DNA of 64,000 nucleotides. Origin: Arcticibacter eurypsychrophilus (GTDB lineage Bacteria; Bacteroidota; Bacteroidia; Sphingobacteriales; Sphingobacteriaceae). Under the pieces are notes generated by a model, which searched no databases, was not told the DNA's origin, and saw only the letters and a program-made list of their open reading frames with translations. The stretch is taken from the NCBI RefSeq assembly GCF_001730525.1, contig NZ_MDFN01000003.1, positions 114,925 to 178,924 of the forward strand, written 5' to 3'. Made by a program: the position numbers and the translations under genes. Below are positions 54,515 to 63,516 of the stretch, one piece after another (position 1 is the stretch's first letter; every line of letters begins with the position of its first letter).

Positions 54515-56092
54515 ATGGACAATTCATCTTCATATGTCTATATCGTAAACATCAATGGAAGTACGATTACCGCTACTGCAAAATTAGGATCATCTTATAC
54601 TACTTACACGGGATCTGATATGTATACGATTTTAAATAATATTATAACTGCTTTTGGACCAAATGGAGGCAGTGTATTTTTTTTAGCTGGATCTTATTCT
54701 TTTTCCAACTTTTTAAATATTACAGGGATTTCTAATTTTAAAATAGTCTCCAGTACCGGAGCTAAACTTACAACAGGTCTTAACAAAATATTTCTATTTA
54801 GCGGCACCTTTTCTAACTTGGAAATTGCAGGGCTCAGATTTGAATCTATCAGGTCTAATACAACAGATGATCCTGATGGTATGATTACGTTTGCAAATTT
54901 CGGCACTAGTGATATCGAAAACAATATTTATATTCATGATTGCTATTTTACCAATCCCAATACAAAAGCTAATGCAATTAAGATGGTAAGTGAAGGAGCG
55001 GCTTCAATGATTAGTAACATTCGCATCCTTTACAATCAGTTTATCAGTATTGGAAGAATGGGCATAGAGATTCAGAATCACAATTATTCTCCCGTCAAGG
55101 TTCGTATTCAAAATTTTAAGATTGACAATAACTACCTCTATGATGTAGGTACAATTCAAACGGGTGTTTCAGTAAGCTGTATATCAGTTTCAGGTACAAT
55201 TACTGATGGCCAAATCAATTACAATTCTATCCGGGATATGCGAATGAATACAACTACTAATACATATTATGGGATAGAAAATGCCGGGGCAATAAGACTT
55301 AACACCATTGGCAATTTAATTAGTTCCTCAACATATGGATTTACAGGTATTCTAGCATCTGGGACCGACTCATCTCAAGTTTCTGCTGGTATACCAATTA
55401 AAAGAAGCTGGATTGTAGCAAATAATATCATTGAGCTTGCTGGAAGTATTACTGATAAAACAAAAATTCGGGAAATAGATATAAATAATATTGTTGGCTA
55501 TAGCATACATGATAATATTATCGTTACAGATGGAGTTGCAATGCGTTTGACAAATGCAAGCTATGGTATTATTCATCAAAATCGCTGTAAGGTTCTTGCT
55601 GGAAATGTGCTTTATCTGCAGGGTGGTAGTACGTATAATAAAATTAATTTTAACTTGTTGGATAATTCTGGTGCGGGATCTCAAGATGGAATGATCTCTT
55701 TTAATGATTCAAATACTGTTGGAAATCGTGCTATTGGAAATAGCTGGGTGCCTCAAGCAAGCGGTAATTTCTATTTCACAAATAATAGTGGAGCAGTCAA
55801 CAACACTAACAGTATATCGGGTTATTTTAAAGCAATCACTATAAATGATTACAATATTTCAGAAGGAGATGATATTTTATTTGTAAATATAAGTAGCGGA
55901 GGGCAGATTCACTTCCCAAATCCAATCGCCTATATTGGCAATGCTGGTCGTGAAATAAGTATTTATAATGAAAATACATTAAACGCCTTAACCTTACTTG
56001 ATAACTTAAAACCTTCTACACCTTCTAGTATCCCAGCTAATGGATCTGCAAAAGCTAGATCTAACGGATCAGCTTGGATTATACGATTATAA
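54515..56092 (+). CDS. Right-handed parallel beta-helix protein
   Basis: 525 residues. Residues 35-80 (ITAFGPNGGSVFFLAGSYSF) are the usual opening of pectate-lyase-like or tailspike helices. The middle consists of short N/I/G-rich turns typical of beta-helix rungs (NNYLYDV, NYNSIRDM, HDNIIVTDG). The last 70 residues form a separate beta unit (ISGYFKAITINDYNISEGDD). There is no signal peptide, which is odd for a surface polysaccharide-acting protein and more like a phage tail or type-VI-like cargo, or an unusual export route. Catalytic residues cannot be identified. It is far more AT-rich than the PUL. Confidence 0.75.
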   Translation: MDNSSSYVYIVNINGSTITATAKLGSSYTTYTGSDMYTILNNIITAFGPNGGSVFFLAGSYSFSNFLNITGISNFKIVSSTGAKLTTGLNKIFLFSGTFSNLEIAGLRFESIRSNTTDDPDGMITFANFGTSDIENNIYIHDCYFTNPNTKANAIKMVSEGAASMISNIRILYNQFISIGRMGIEIQNHNYSPVKVRIQNFKIDNNYLYDVGTIQTGVSVSCISVSGTITDGQINYNSIRDMRMNTTTNTYYGIENAGAIRLNTIGNLISSSTYGFTGILASGTDSSQVSAGIPIKRSWIVANNIIELAGSITDKTKIREIDINNIVGYSIHDNIIVTDGVAMRLTNASYGIIHQNRCKVLAGNVLYLQGGSTYNKINFNLLDNSGAGSQDGMISFNDSNTVGNRAIGNSWVPQASGNFYFTNNSGAVNNTNSISGYFKAITINDYNISEGDDILFVNISSGGQIHFPNPIAYIGNAGREISIYNENTLNALTLLDNLKPSTPSSIPANGSAKARSNGSAWIIRL

Positions 56093-56177
56093 TTACCCTT
56101 ATACCTACATTAAAGTAAAATAAGATAAGATGACCCTGACCTTAATTTAGGGGGTAACAAAAAGTGTACAACCTCAA

Positions 56178-56238
56178 CATAATTACTGCTTTTGTAAAAT
56201 GAGAATAGTATCTTCATTTTACAAAAGCAATAATTATG
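56178..56238 (+). promoter_or_regulatory. Long hairpin covering the glycosyltransferase start codon
   Basis: Arms 56178-56202 and 56214-56238 are complementary over 25 bp with one G:T-type mismatch; the loop is 11 nt. The last three bases of the second arm are the ATG of the next gene. There is no following T-run, so it is not a standard terminator. Confidence 0.75.
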
Positions 56239-57291
56239 AAATTAATAACGATAACGTCTCGATTTTTGCCAGGAAATTTGATGGAATACTGCAATGAGCG
56301 TAAAATTGAAATTATCATACTTAATCAAGATCACTTTTCCATTGCCTCGAAATGGATTTTAATATTTAAGCTTCTTGGAGACTCATTCAAGGTATTAAGT
56401 CATCTGAAAGAATTAAGAAGAAAAAACACTATTATTTCTGTTGGTTACATAACCGTTCCGTTACTAATATATAGAAGTTTAGGCTTAATTAAAAAGAGAA
56501 CTTCTATCATTTGGGAGGGTTTTTTTTTACATAACCATAGATACTTTCCAGCATTTAAAAAATTGTTTCGCTTATTTTTCTGTGAAGATGACAGCTTACT
56601 TGTTTATTCTGAATTTGAAAAAAATCTTTATTCTAATGCCTTTAATCTAAAATCTTCAAACATTCATTTTATTCCGCTGGTCTTTGAACCAAAGCCTAAT
56701 GAAACCCTTCACAATCAATATACAAAGGAAGTTGACTGGAATAATATCACCTCTGATTTTTATTTTTCAGGTGGTTATAGCCATCGGGATTATGCTAGCC
56801 TTATTGAAATTTTTAGAAAGGAATCCACAAATCTCGTAATTTGTTCTTCAGAATTAAATCACGAATTGAGGAATATTAAAATGCCAGATAATGTCATTCT
56901 ACTTAATGATGTGGCAAGGGAAGAATTTGCAGAATTAGTTAGACGTTCAAAAGCATGCATAGTTTTAATTAAAAGCAATTCTGGTGCGGCTGGCCAACTT
57001 TTTGCTATAGAGGTAATGTACTACAGTAAAATTATTATTGCATCTTCCACTGATATTCTTAAAGAGATGATATCGAATAGAGAAAATGGCTTCCTTGTAA
57101 CCGATCCAATTTTAGAAATCCCTTTTATCATTAAGGAGATTGAAGACGAGTTAACTGATTTTGTCTTACTAAAGAAAAAGGCTAAAGACAAGGTAACCAC
57201 TCTAAACAGTAAAATAAATTATAATCACCATATGAATATTGCACTGGAAAGAGCGGGGGAATATAGAAGGCCACTTGAGCTTTCGCAGTAA
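56236..57291 (+). CDS. Glycosyltransferase, GT4-like
   Basis: 351 residues, two Rossmann-like halves. The C-terminal half has the retaining-GT pattern GGYSHRDYASLIEIF (about 175-190) and SGAAGQLFAIEVMYYSKIIIAS with the nucleotide-sugar Glu region, then ENGFLV. It transfers a sugar from an NDP donor, probably in surface polysaccharide synthesis. It is AT-rich and paired with the beta-helix gene. Its last few codons overlap an opposite-strand signal-peptide start, so its C terminus may be the product of a junction. Confidence 0.78.
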   Translation: MKLITITSRFLPGNLMEYCNERKIEIIILNQDHFSIASKWILIFKLLGDSFKVLSHLKELRRKNTIISVGYITVPLLIYRSLGLIKKRTSIIWEGFFLHNHRYFPAFKKLFRLFFCEDDSLLVYSEFEKNLYSNAFNLKSSNIHFIPLVFEPKPNETLHNQYTKEVDWNNITSDFYFSGGYSHRDYASLIEIFRKESTNLVICSSELNHELRNIKMPDNVILLNDVAREEFAELVRRSKACIVLIKSNSGAAGQLFAIEVMYYSKIIIASSTDILKEMISNRENGFLVTDPILEIPFIIKEIEDELTDFVLLKKKAKDKVTTLNSKINYNHHMNIALERAGEYRRPLELSQ

Positions 57292-57343
57292 AAAAACCAG
57301 TGACCACCAATATTAAAGCCATAATTAAAAAACTCTTTTTCAT
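57182..57343 (-). pseudogene. 5' stub of a secreted-protein gene
   Basis: From ATG at 57343 the minus strand encodes MKKSFLIMALILVVTGFF then TAKAQV, a typical signal peptide of this phylum. The frame ends after 53 codons at 57182 within the antisense of the glycosyltransferase. The mature domain seems to have been replaced when the AT-rich pair arrived. Confidence 0.4.
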
Positions 57344-57406
57344 ATTTTCTCAGCGATTAAAATACGGCTCATCAACATCTCTGTACTTTGCAATTCAATA
57401 TTTATT

Positions 57407-58744
57407 TTAAACTTTCCAATACCCCCTTGTACCTCCAACCCGAACGATGTATCCCCTTTCTTTCAAAATTTCAATATGTTTCAATACAGCAGATTCATTG
57501 ATTTTCAACAACCCGGCAATAGCTCTATAACTAACACCTCGATTTGATTTAATGATTGCCAATACCTCTTGTTGCCGATCAGTTAAGTCAATTGCACCAC
57601 CTATTGCACCACCCATTGCACCACCTATTGCACCACCTCCTAATTCACCAATTACATGGCCATCTACTTCATTGCTAAAAATAGGAAACGACATCCTTAA
57701 AAAATGATCTGAAAACTTAAAACATTGTTTATCATATGATTCCAAGATACGAGGAACACCAGAACCGAGTTGTTCAACCAGATCCAGATCTTTATATATC
57801 CGCATGATCTCTTTATTACGGGGCACAGAAAATCCATCAAAGAATTCTTCCTGACTTAAACCTTCTGGTAAGCTACCAGTAGATGTTATTTCAATTCTAT
57901 CGTCAAAAAGCTCAAACTTTGGTGGCACCTCACTTGTGTAATCGTTATGTACAAATGCATTGATTATAGCTTCCCTTAAAGCAATAGGATCCCACAATCT
58001 AATCTCTTTTCTTTCTTTTGAAGTAATTTGAGTCAAAGTTTTATTTTCCAAATCAATTTTATCAAGAACCTGTTTTGTGGCCTTAATCAACGATTCGCCA
58101 CCATAATCATTGCTTTCTATAAGATTAACCCGACTAGTTCCCTTATACTTCGCAAGTTTTATTGAAATATTATTACTGTCTGACAACAAATAAGCAACGT
58201 AGTTATATTGTTCATCTGTATTAAGTAACTCTAAGTTAGCTGCAAATTTATCGTTGAGTTTTTTACTAACCGCCTCATAATAAATTTTCAATTGTTCGAA
58301 ATTCAGTTTTTGTTGATTGGACTTAATTTTACCTATAGAATTTCGGGTGCGCCTGGCAAACAAGTCCTCAATCAATCTTTGCGGCATTGGTTCTGAAGCT
58401 GATCCTACACGTACGAAGCTACCTTTTTCTGTCATGCCATATTTTTTAAGAAAATATGGTTTTTCACTGCCGCTTGCTACAATAATTTTAATAGTATTCA
58501 AATTATCGTTTTGCTCGCTTACCACATCAAATAAACCCATACATGATGGAGCAATGTTATGTTTTAAACGATCTTTTATTTTAAGCTGATCACCATCAAA
58601 ATCAGCTACTCCTACTGGAATGCCCTCATTATTAATTCCAATATAAATAATTCCGCCTTCTTTATAATTCAGAAAAGCAATCACTTCCTTCTCCAAAGAG
58701 TCTGTAAGTTCTTGTTTGAATTCGATACGATTGGTTTCGGTCAT
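57407..58744 (-). CDS. AlbA_2 (Schlafen-like) DNA-binding / HATPase_c_4 regulator
   Basis: 445 residues. An AlbA_2 domain (5-120: IEFKQELTDSLEKEVIAFLN, GGIIYIGINNEG, GSFVRVGS) is followed by a helical region and an ATP-binding HATPase_c_4 domain (about 255-345: LREAIINAFVHNDYT, GSGVPRI). Then a GGAI-repeat linker (about 369-385) joins a winged helix (390-445: LTDRQQEVLAIIKSN). The family are predicted transcription regulators or helicase-like proteins. A TAnnTTTG box lies upstream at 58842. The linker is encoded by a 12-bp tandem repeat and could vary in length. Confidence 0.88.
   Translation of the reverse strand: MTETNRIEFKQELTDSLEKEVIAFLNYKEGGIIYIGINNEGIPVGVADFDGDQLKIKDRLKHNIAPSCMGLFDVVSEQNDNLNTIKIIVASGSEKPYFLKKYGMTEKGSFVRVGSASEPMPQRLIEDLFARRTRNSIGKIKSNQQKLNFEQLKIYYEAVSKKLNDKFAANLELLNTDEQYNYVAYLLSDSNNISIKLAKYKGTSRVNLIESNDYGGESLIKATKQVLDKIDLENKTLTQITSKERKEIRLWDPIALREAIINAFVHNDYTSEVPPKFELFDDRIEITSTGSLPEGLSQEEFFDGFSVPRNKEIMRIYKDLDLVEQLGSGVPRILESYDKQCFKFSDHFLRMSFPIFSNEVDGHVIGELGGGAIGGAMGGAIGGAIDLTDRQQEVLAIIKSNRGVSYRAIAGLLKINESAVLKHIEILKERGYIVRVGGTRGYWKV
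57591..57638. repeat. Four 12-bp tandem repeats within the AlbA_2 gene
   Basis: Unit ATTGCACCACCT, four copies, one with a single base change (CCC for CCT with M in place of I). It codes for GGAI/GGAM units in the linker before the winged helix. The unit is in frame, so copy-number change alters linker length only. Confidence 0.85.
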
Positions 58745-59242
58745 TATGTTGAAGGTTTATTTAATTTCGGTTATTAGAGATTGAAACAACCTACGCCGTT
58801 CTTAGAAATAACTTGATTATGTTTCGCTTTACCTATGCGTACAAAGATAATTAGTTTAATCTATAGAGTTTTTATAAACCTTCTAGTATTATTTATTGAA
58901 TACATTCCTAAACACCTCTGTTTGTATTTGTGGGATTTGATCTTTAAAGTCCATTCTGCAGGTCGCAGAATAATGGCATTTGTCGTCTGTTTATGATAAG
59001 TCTAATCCCAGTCCTGTCGTGCTAATGATATTTAAGACAAGATACCCGCATAGTAAAAGTATATTCATTGATATTTTTTCAGTTTAATGCGCCAGTAGGC
59101 CCTGTTTCTTGTTATCAAAAATAGACAGTTAGACAGTTGCATTTTTACGGAAACCCGTAAAGCAGTACAGTATTTTAAAGGGAGAAACAGCCGAATGTGT
59201 CCACGCAAAAAGACCTTTCTTTTACGTGCAGTCGCAGAATGA
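58745..59242. other. Intergenic region upstream of the AlbA_2 regulator
   Basis: 498 bp. It holds the promoter box at 58842 but no gene. A 69-codon minus frame at 59065-59274 overlaps the response-regulator end and has an unnatural composition, so I left it out. Confidence 0.45.
58842..58849 (-). promoter_or_regulatory. -7 box of the AlbA_2 gene
   Basis: Minus strand TATCTTTG, 97 bp upstream of the ATG at 58744. Confidence 0.4.
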
Positions 59243-59908
59243 TTAAATAATTTTTTTGTCCTTACAGTAAGCAACTAACTGCTCATTATTGAAAATATTC
59301 AATGAGGTCTTAATCGAGTTAAGACGTTTTTCAACACTGCTTAAGCCAGAGGGCTTAATATTTTTTTTCTGTAAATATGCAGGAATATTTTTTTGGGGAG
59401 TACCGTTGCACAACAGCGTAATGATCTCAATATCAAAAGCCTTGAAATCGTAAGAAATCTCTGTACTTCTTTTTCGAATTAAATCAGCCGAACGATATTT
59501 TTTATTGTTTGAAACCGCCTCTACCGCCCTTTTTAGATCTTCTGCATCATACCGGGCTTTTCGAACGTATGCATCAATAGATAAGTAATCAAAAAGTTCG
59601 TCCACAACGTTGATGTTATTTTCGAGGGAGAAAACAATAACTTTCAAATCAGGCTGTAAAGCCTTTGCTGCCATGATCAGCTCCTTACCCCCATTTATCC
59701 GCTGTATGTTTTTATCTTCTTCAAAGGATAGATCCGTGATCATTAAATCAAAAGGCTCTCCTTGATTGATTGCTATCTTTACGAGCTTTAGTGCTTCATC
59801 ACAATAAGATCGGAACTCTCTCTGAGCTATACCGAGATCTTCCAGGGTTTTACGCACAGAAATATTAGTGTGTTCGTGATCTTCTGCTATGAGTACTTTT
59901 TTGAACAT
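59243..59908 (-). CDS. Response regulator with C-terminal helix-turn-helix
   Basis: 221 residues. A receiver domain (1-130) has the phospho-acceptor D59 in LMITDLSF and the acidic pair E9-D10. The C-terminal part (about 150-215, ITLLCNGTPQKNIPAYLQKK then GLSSVEKRLNSIKTSL) is a LuxR-like but divergent DNA-binding domain. It forms a two-component pair with the kinase encoded 14 bp upstream. Confidence 0.9.
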   Translation of the reverse strand: MFKKVLIAEDHEHTNISVRKTLEDLGIAQREFRSYCDEALKLVKIAINQGEPFDLMITDLSFEEDKNIQRINGGKELIMAAKALQPDLKVIVFSLENNINVVDELFDYLSIDAYVRKARYDAEDLKRAVEAVSNNKKYRSADLIRKRSTEISYDFKAFDIEIITLLCNGTPQKNIPAYLQKKNIKPSGLSSVEKRLNSIKTSLNIFNNEQLVAYCKDKKII

Positions 59909-59922
59909 TGGTGTATGATCTT

Positions 59923-61590
59923 TTAGGAAAAAGGAAACGAAAGATTAATCATAAGTCCTTTTTCATTTATATTATCAAATGTAATAGTCCCAAGTATACT
60001 TTTAATACGGTTTTCCGTATTCGCTAATCCATTTTTCTTTGCAGCATCTTTCATCCCGACGCCATTATCTGAATATAGAATGCTTACCGTGGAGTCACTC
60101 TTTTGAAATTTTATAACCACAGTTTCCGCATAACTATGCTTTCTCATATTGGTCATCAGCTCTTGCATAATCAGAAGAAGCTCTGTCTTTGAGGCATTAC
60201 CAATCTCTATCCACAATTCCTCTTCATTTCCGACTAACAGCACTTCGGTGATTTCAGAAGAATATGATTGGAGCATTTTCGAAAGTTGTTCTGCATAATT
60301 ATCGGCACTGATAACCTCTTCATTTTCATAAGAAATATCCCTCGATATATTATAAATCACTTCAAGTTTGTCCAGCAAGCCGTCTCTATCAACCTGCGGA
60401 CTGTTTTCTACTTCAGACATGACATGATAAACCTTATTAGCAACCCTGTCATGAATTTTCTTTACATACTTAAGCTTCGTATTTTTTACTTCCAGTTCCT
60501 GTTCCTGCTGTAATATCTTCTTCCGCTTTTTATACCAGATATAGCCCACTATCAGGATTGCAATCAAAATAGCCAGAATGAAATTCTGTATCAGGATGTT
60601 ATTTCTCCTATGAATGTTTTCCGCCTGGGCGTTCAGAAAATCGGCTTTATGTTTTTCTGTTTGGTACCGAATGAGCGCGAATTGATTTTTAGCTTTGCCA
60701 CGTGCATTCTGGATGCTATCATTCACACTTTTGTACCTTTCAAAATATTGTTTAGTTTCTTGCACAGGGCTTAATCTGACGAGTTTCTGAAGTGCTATCA
60801 ACTGGTCATCAGCACTGTTTAGTTCTTTAGCAACCCGATAACTCAGCTTGGCGTAAAGCAAAGCAGAGTCGGGCATTTTCTCAAAATAGTATTCAGAGAG
60901 ATGCAGGAAGCTTGAATTTTGCCCCCAAAGATCTTTTTCGTTCTGACGAATGCGTAATGCTATCAAATAACCAGTCAATGGATTATAGCTGGGATTAAGA
61001 CGCCATTTGTTATAAGAGATATTCGTTAGTGCTCTTGCATATTCTTTTTTATTCTTGCTGGCTTCCATTAAAATGATCTTGTATACGCTGATAGCAGCCC
61101 TATGATCACCAAGCAACTGATAGCTTGTGGCCATGTTATTCCGATAAACACGTGTGTCTAAAGAATCCCTGGAGAATCTGATTGCTGAGTTATAGAATCC
61201 CAAAGCATGTTCAGCATCCCCCAATTTCTGTGTTGCAATACCAAGATTATTGTAATTTGACCGAATAAATACATATTGGTCTTCGTTTTTTACGTCAAAG
61301 TAAGAAATAGCATTTAATGAAATCTCCTGTGAGCCGAAATAATCGCCCTTATCATTGGAAATAATTGCCATATTAACCAGACATTTCCCTGCACCCAGAC
61401 TATCTTTTTGCTGCAAAAATAAATCTTTAGCCTTAATAAAATAAAAGAAGGAACTGTCAATCATGCCTTTTTCACGGTACGTGAACGCCTGGTCATAATA
61501 AAAGTTATCATTTTTCTTTTCCCTCATCACGTGTTCTGTACAAGAAAGAAAAAAAAGAACAACCAGAGAAAGCAGGTGGAGATATTTCAA
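59923..61590 (-). CDS. TPR-containing histidine kinase (HisKA_3/NarX-like)
   Basis: 555 residues. An N-terminal lipobox-like signal (FFLSC, C17) is followed by TPR-type helices (about 30-290), one membrane segment (334-352), a HisKA_3-like region with the likely phospho-His H380 in KIHDRVANKVYHV, and a HATPase domain (MQELMTNMRKHS; YSDNGVGMKD; GLANTENRI). Typical sensor of this phylum with TPR repeats facing the periplasm; the signal is unknown. First gene of the pair with the response regulator. Confidence 0.9.
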   Translation of the reverse strand: MKYLHLLSLVVLFFLSCTEHVMREKKNDNFYYDQAFTYREKGMIDSSFFYFIKAKDLFLQQKDSLGAGKCLVNMAIISNDKGDYFGSQEISLNAISYFDVKNEDQYVFIRSNYNNLGIATQKLGDAEHALGFYNSAIRFSRDSLDTRVYRNNMATSYQLLGDHRAAISVYKIILMEASKNKKEYARALTNISYNKWRLNPSYNPLTGYLIALRIRQNEKDLWGQNSSFLHLSEYYFEKMPDSALLYAKLSYRVAKELNSADDQLIALQKLVRLSPVQETKQYFERYKSVNDSIQNARGKAKNQFALIRYQTEKHKADFLNAQAENIHRRNNILIQNFILAILIAILIVGYIWYKKRKKILQQEQELEVKNTKLKYVKKIHDRVANKVYHVMSEVENSPQVDRDGLLDKLEVIYNISRDISYENEEVISADNYAEQLSKMLQSYSSEITEVLLVGNEEELWIEIGNASKTELLLIMQELMTNMRKHSYAETVVIKFQKSDSTVSILYSDNGVGMKDAAKKNGLANTENRIKSILGTITFDNINEKGLMINLSFPFS

Positions 61591-61907
61591 GCGTTTTTTT
61601 TACCAAATTAAAATTAATTTGTCGCTTAGCTTGATTAATCGCTGTCTATTCCTTGAAACATGATTTTAATCACAAATCCAAGAATTGATGAAGGACACCG
61701 TGATGGTCTCTTCATCGGTCCAATCAGCAGAATAATTGATAAAAGTCAGACAACAGCACATGTGGATTTATTTCAAAGCGATAGGATTAAACACATACAA
61801 ACTTAATATTTCAAGTAAAAACCTCTGATTTGCATTTAGTAGCTTTGGCATACAAATACTATAACTTCAAATCATACAAATCATTCCTAAAACCCTATCC
61901 ACTTTAA
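61591..61907. other. Divergent intergenic region
   Basis: 317 bp between the kinase and a secreted-protein gene. Only the box at 61841 is seen. Confidence 0.4.
61841..61848 (+). promoter_or_regulatory. -7 box before the 61.9-kb gene
   Basis: TAGCTTTG fits TAnnTTTG, 59 bp upstream of the ATG at 61908. No -33 element recognised. Confidence 0.35.
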
Positions 61908-62501
61908 ATGAAACATCTAACTATCATCGCTTTAATCTTTATAACAAGACTTTCTTACGGCCAAAACTATAAGGCACTTAACGAATATCAAAACAACATC
62001 ATCATCCCAGCAGGGAAAGCTATGTTTTATGGGAATTTCGTTCAGCGGTTAGGTTTATCTAGCGGTGACTTTCCTCAAGAAATTCGATTAATTAATGATG
62101 ACACCATGGAAATATTCACTTTCAATGTAAAGCCCACATTCAAAACAGCAAAGGAAAACACTTTCTCGTATATCATATCCCCCGGCAATTACACAATTCT
62201 ACATTATTGGTGGATACAAAGTAAGTGGTACGGCGCTAAATTTTTCACCGAACCCATTTATAAAGGGAATGGCTCAAAGGAAATTTTAGCAGACAAATTA
62301 AGGTTCGAAGAACTTAATGAAAGTGACCTAGACAAGTATGAATTTACTATAACTGCCAATTCTTTGAATTATTTAGGGACATGGCATTTTGATACTGAAA
62401 TTGTCTCATTCACTGATGATAAAGTTAATTTTGACAATAAAATAAAAGATAAATTTAAAAGTCTTGATCTATTAAAGGCCCTAACAGTTCTGCCTGATTA
62501 A
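61908..62501 (+). CDS. Secreted protein of unknown function
   Basis: 197 residues with a signal peptide (to about SYGQ, 19). The body is polar with many aromatic residues (NYTILHYWWIQSKWYG) and looks beta-rich. No family recognised. A second secreted protein gene follows 73 bp on, on the same strand. Confidence 0.65.
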   Translation: MKHLTIIALIFITRLSYGQNYKALNEYQNNIIIPAGKAMFYGNFVQRLGLSSGDFPQEIRLINDDTMEIFTFNVKPTFKTAKENTFSYIISPGNYTILHYWWIQSKWYGAKFFTEPIYKGNGSKEILADKLRFEELNESDLDKYEFTITANSLNYLGTWHFDTEIVSFTDDKVNFDNKIKDKFKSLDLLKALTVLPD

Positions 62502-62574
62502 AACGCTAACGCACCTCCACCAGAAAACGACGACCTACTAACTTGACAACAAAAAACAATATAATCAAATCTTA

Positions 62575-63375
62575 ATGAGAATAATACCCCTGATCCTACT
62601 CTTGATTTTTACCCTTTCAACTGCCCATGCCGCAAAGAAAGCAATTGTCAAAGCCAATATTTTAAGAGGTGAAAGCTTCGTGACAGCAAATACAAGTTCA
62701 GAAGATATAGAGCGCATCATAAAAATGGCGTTAGATCAAAAAGGATTTCAAGTAATAGATGAAATTGATTCTGATAAAGACCTGTTTTATGTGGATGTAT
62801 TCGTATATCAGTATCCAGCTGACTTTCCGACAATTTCAATGACCATAAGAACCAAAGATGGTATCCATTTCATAGATAAGGAAATTGTAAAACTATATGC
62901 AGATAGAAATTCAGCAAACCTAAAATTAGCTTCTAAATTAGCAGAAAGATTACCCTCTGATATTGACACAAACAGATTTTATGAACCAACTTTTAATGAC
63001 TTATTGAGTGCTAATCGAATAAGCATGATCGGTTTAACATCAAATGCAATAACAAAAAGCTATCGAAGTAACTATTCTTCAAAAATTAATTGGTTCGACA
63101 ATGAGATCCCGAAATTCATTATTCCAAACGAATTCGATATCTATATGGCCTATTCTTCAAACTATCAAGGCATTAGAAAACAGTTGAAAGGAAAAGAAAT
63201 AAAGCTTAAGCTTAAGATAAATCAAAAAGCAAGATTCGAACTTATTGATATTGGTTCACCAGTTATTTTAACCGAAAAGCAGAAAATCAGACTCAAAGAA
63301 TTCATTGATAGCTTCCCCCTTTGGATTAATAAAAACCCAATTGAAAATGTAGAAATGTTAATAGGTATTGAATAA
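62575..63375 (+). CDS. Secreted protein of unknown function
   Basis: 266 residues with a signal peptide (to about AHA, 19). About 20-120 look like alternating helices and strands (SSEDIERIIKMALDQKGFQV then LFYVDVFVYQYP), reminiscent of small periplasmic modules, and the end (ENVEMLIGIE) is strand-like. Not recognised. Likely co-transcribed with the 61908 gene. Confidence 0.65.
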   Translation: MRIIPLILLLIFTLSTAHAAKKAIVKANILRGESFVTANTSSEDIERIIKMALDQKGFQVIDEIDSDKDLFYVDVFVYQYPADFPTISMTIRTKDGIHFIDKEIVKLYADRNSANLKLASKLAERLPSDIDTNRFYEPTFNDLLSANRISMIGLTSNAITKSYRSNYSSKINWFDNEIPKFIIPNEFDIYMAYSSNYQGIRKQLKGKEIKLKLKINQKARFELIDIGSPVILTEKQKIRLKEFIDSFPLWINKNPIENVEMLIGIE

Positions 63376-63393
63376 GAATAAATTCAGATGCAT

Positions 63394-63415
63394 AACCTAT
63401 GTTTCCCATGTCAAC
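63394..63415 (+). repeat. Dispersed 22-bp repeat, copy 3
   Basis: Matches copies at 48050 and 48562 except one base; contains GTTTCCCATGTCAAC. Confidence 0.65.
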
Positions 63416-63423
63416 AGCGAAAA

Positions 63424-63466
63424 TTGTAATTTACTATCAAACAATATTGTATTTTATTAACGAACA
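63424..63466 (+). promoter_or_regulatory. Paired 20-bp motif without its ATPase gene
   Basis: TTGTAATTTACTATCAAACA (63424-63443) and TTGTATTTTATTAACGAACA (63447-63466), 23 bp apart as at 48592. It is followed by DinB on the opposite strand, so any ATPase gene has been lost. Confidence 0.5.
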
Positions 63467-63516
63467 GTTCTTACTCCCAATCCTACTGTCTTAACTGATC
63501 CTAATCTTCTTTTACA

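Noticed and set aside
57591..57638. Possible CRISPR-like array
   Set aside because: Units are 12 bp with no spacers and lie in frame in a coding gene.
59065..59274. 69-codon minus-strand frame next to the response regulator
   Set aside because: It overlaps the response-regulator end in another frame, is rich in basic residues without pattern, and looks like chance.
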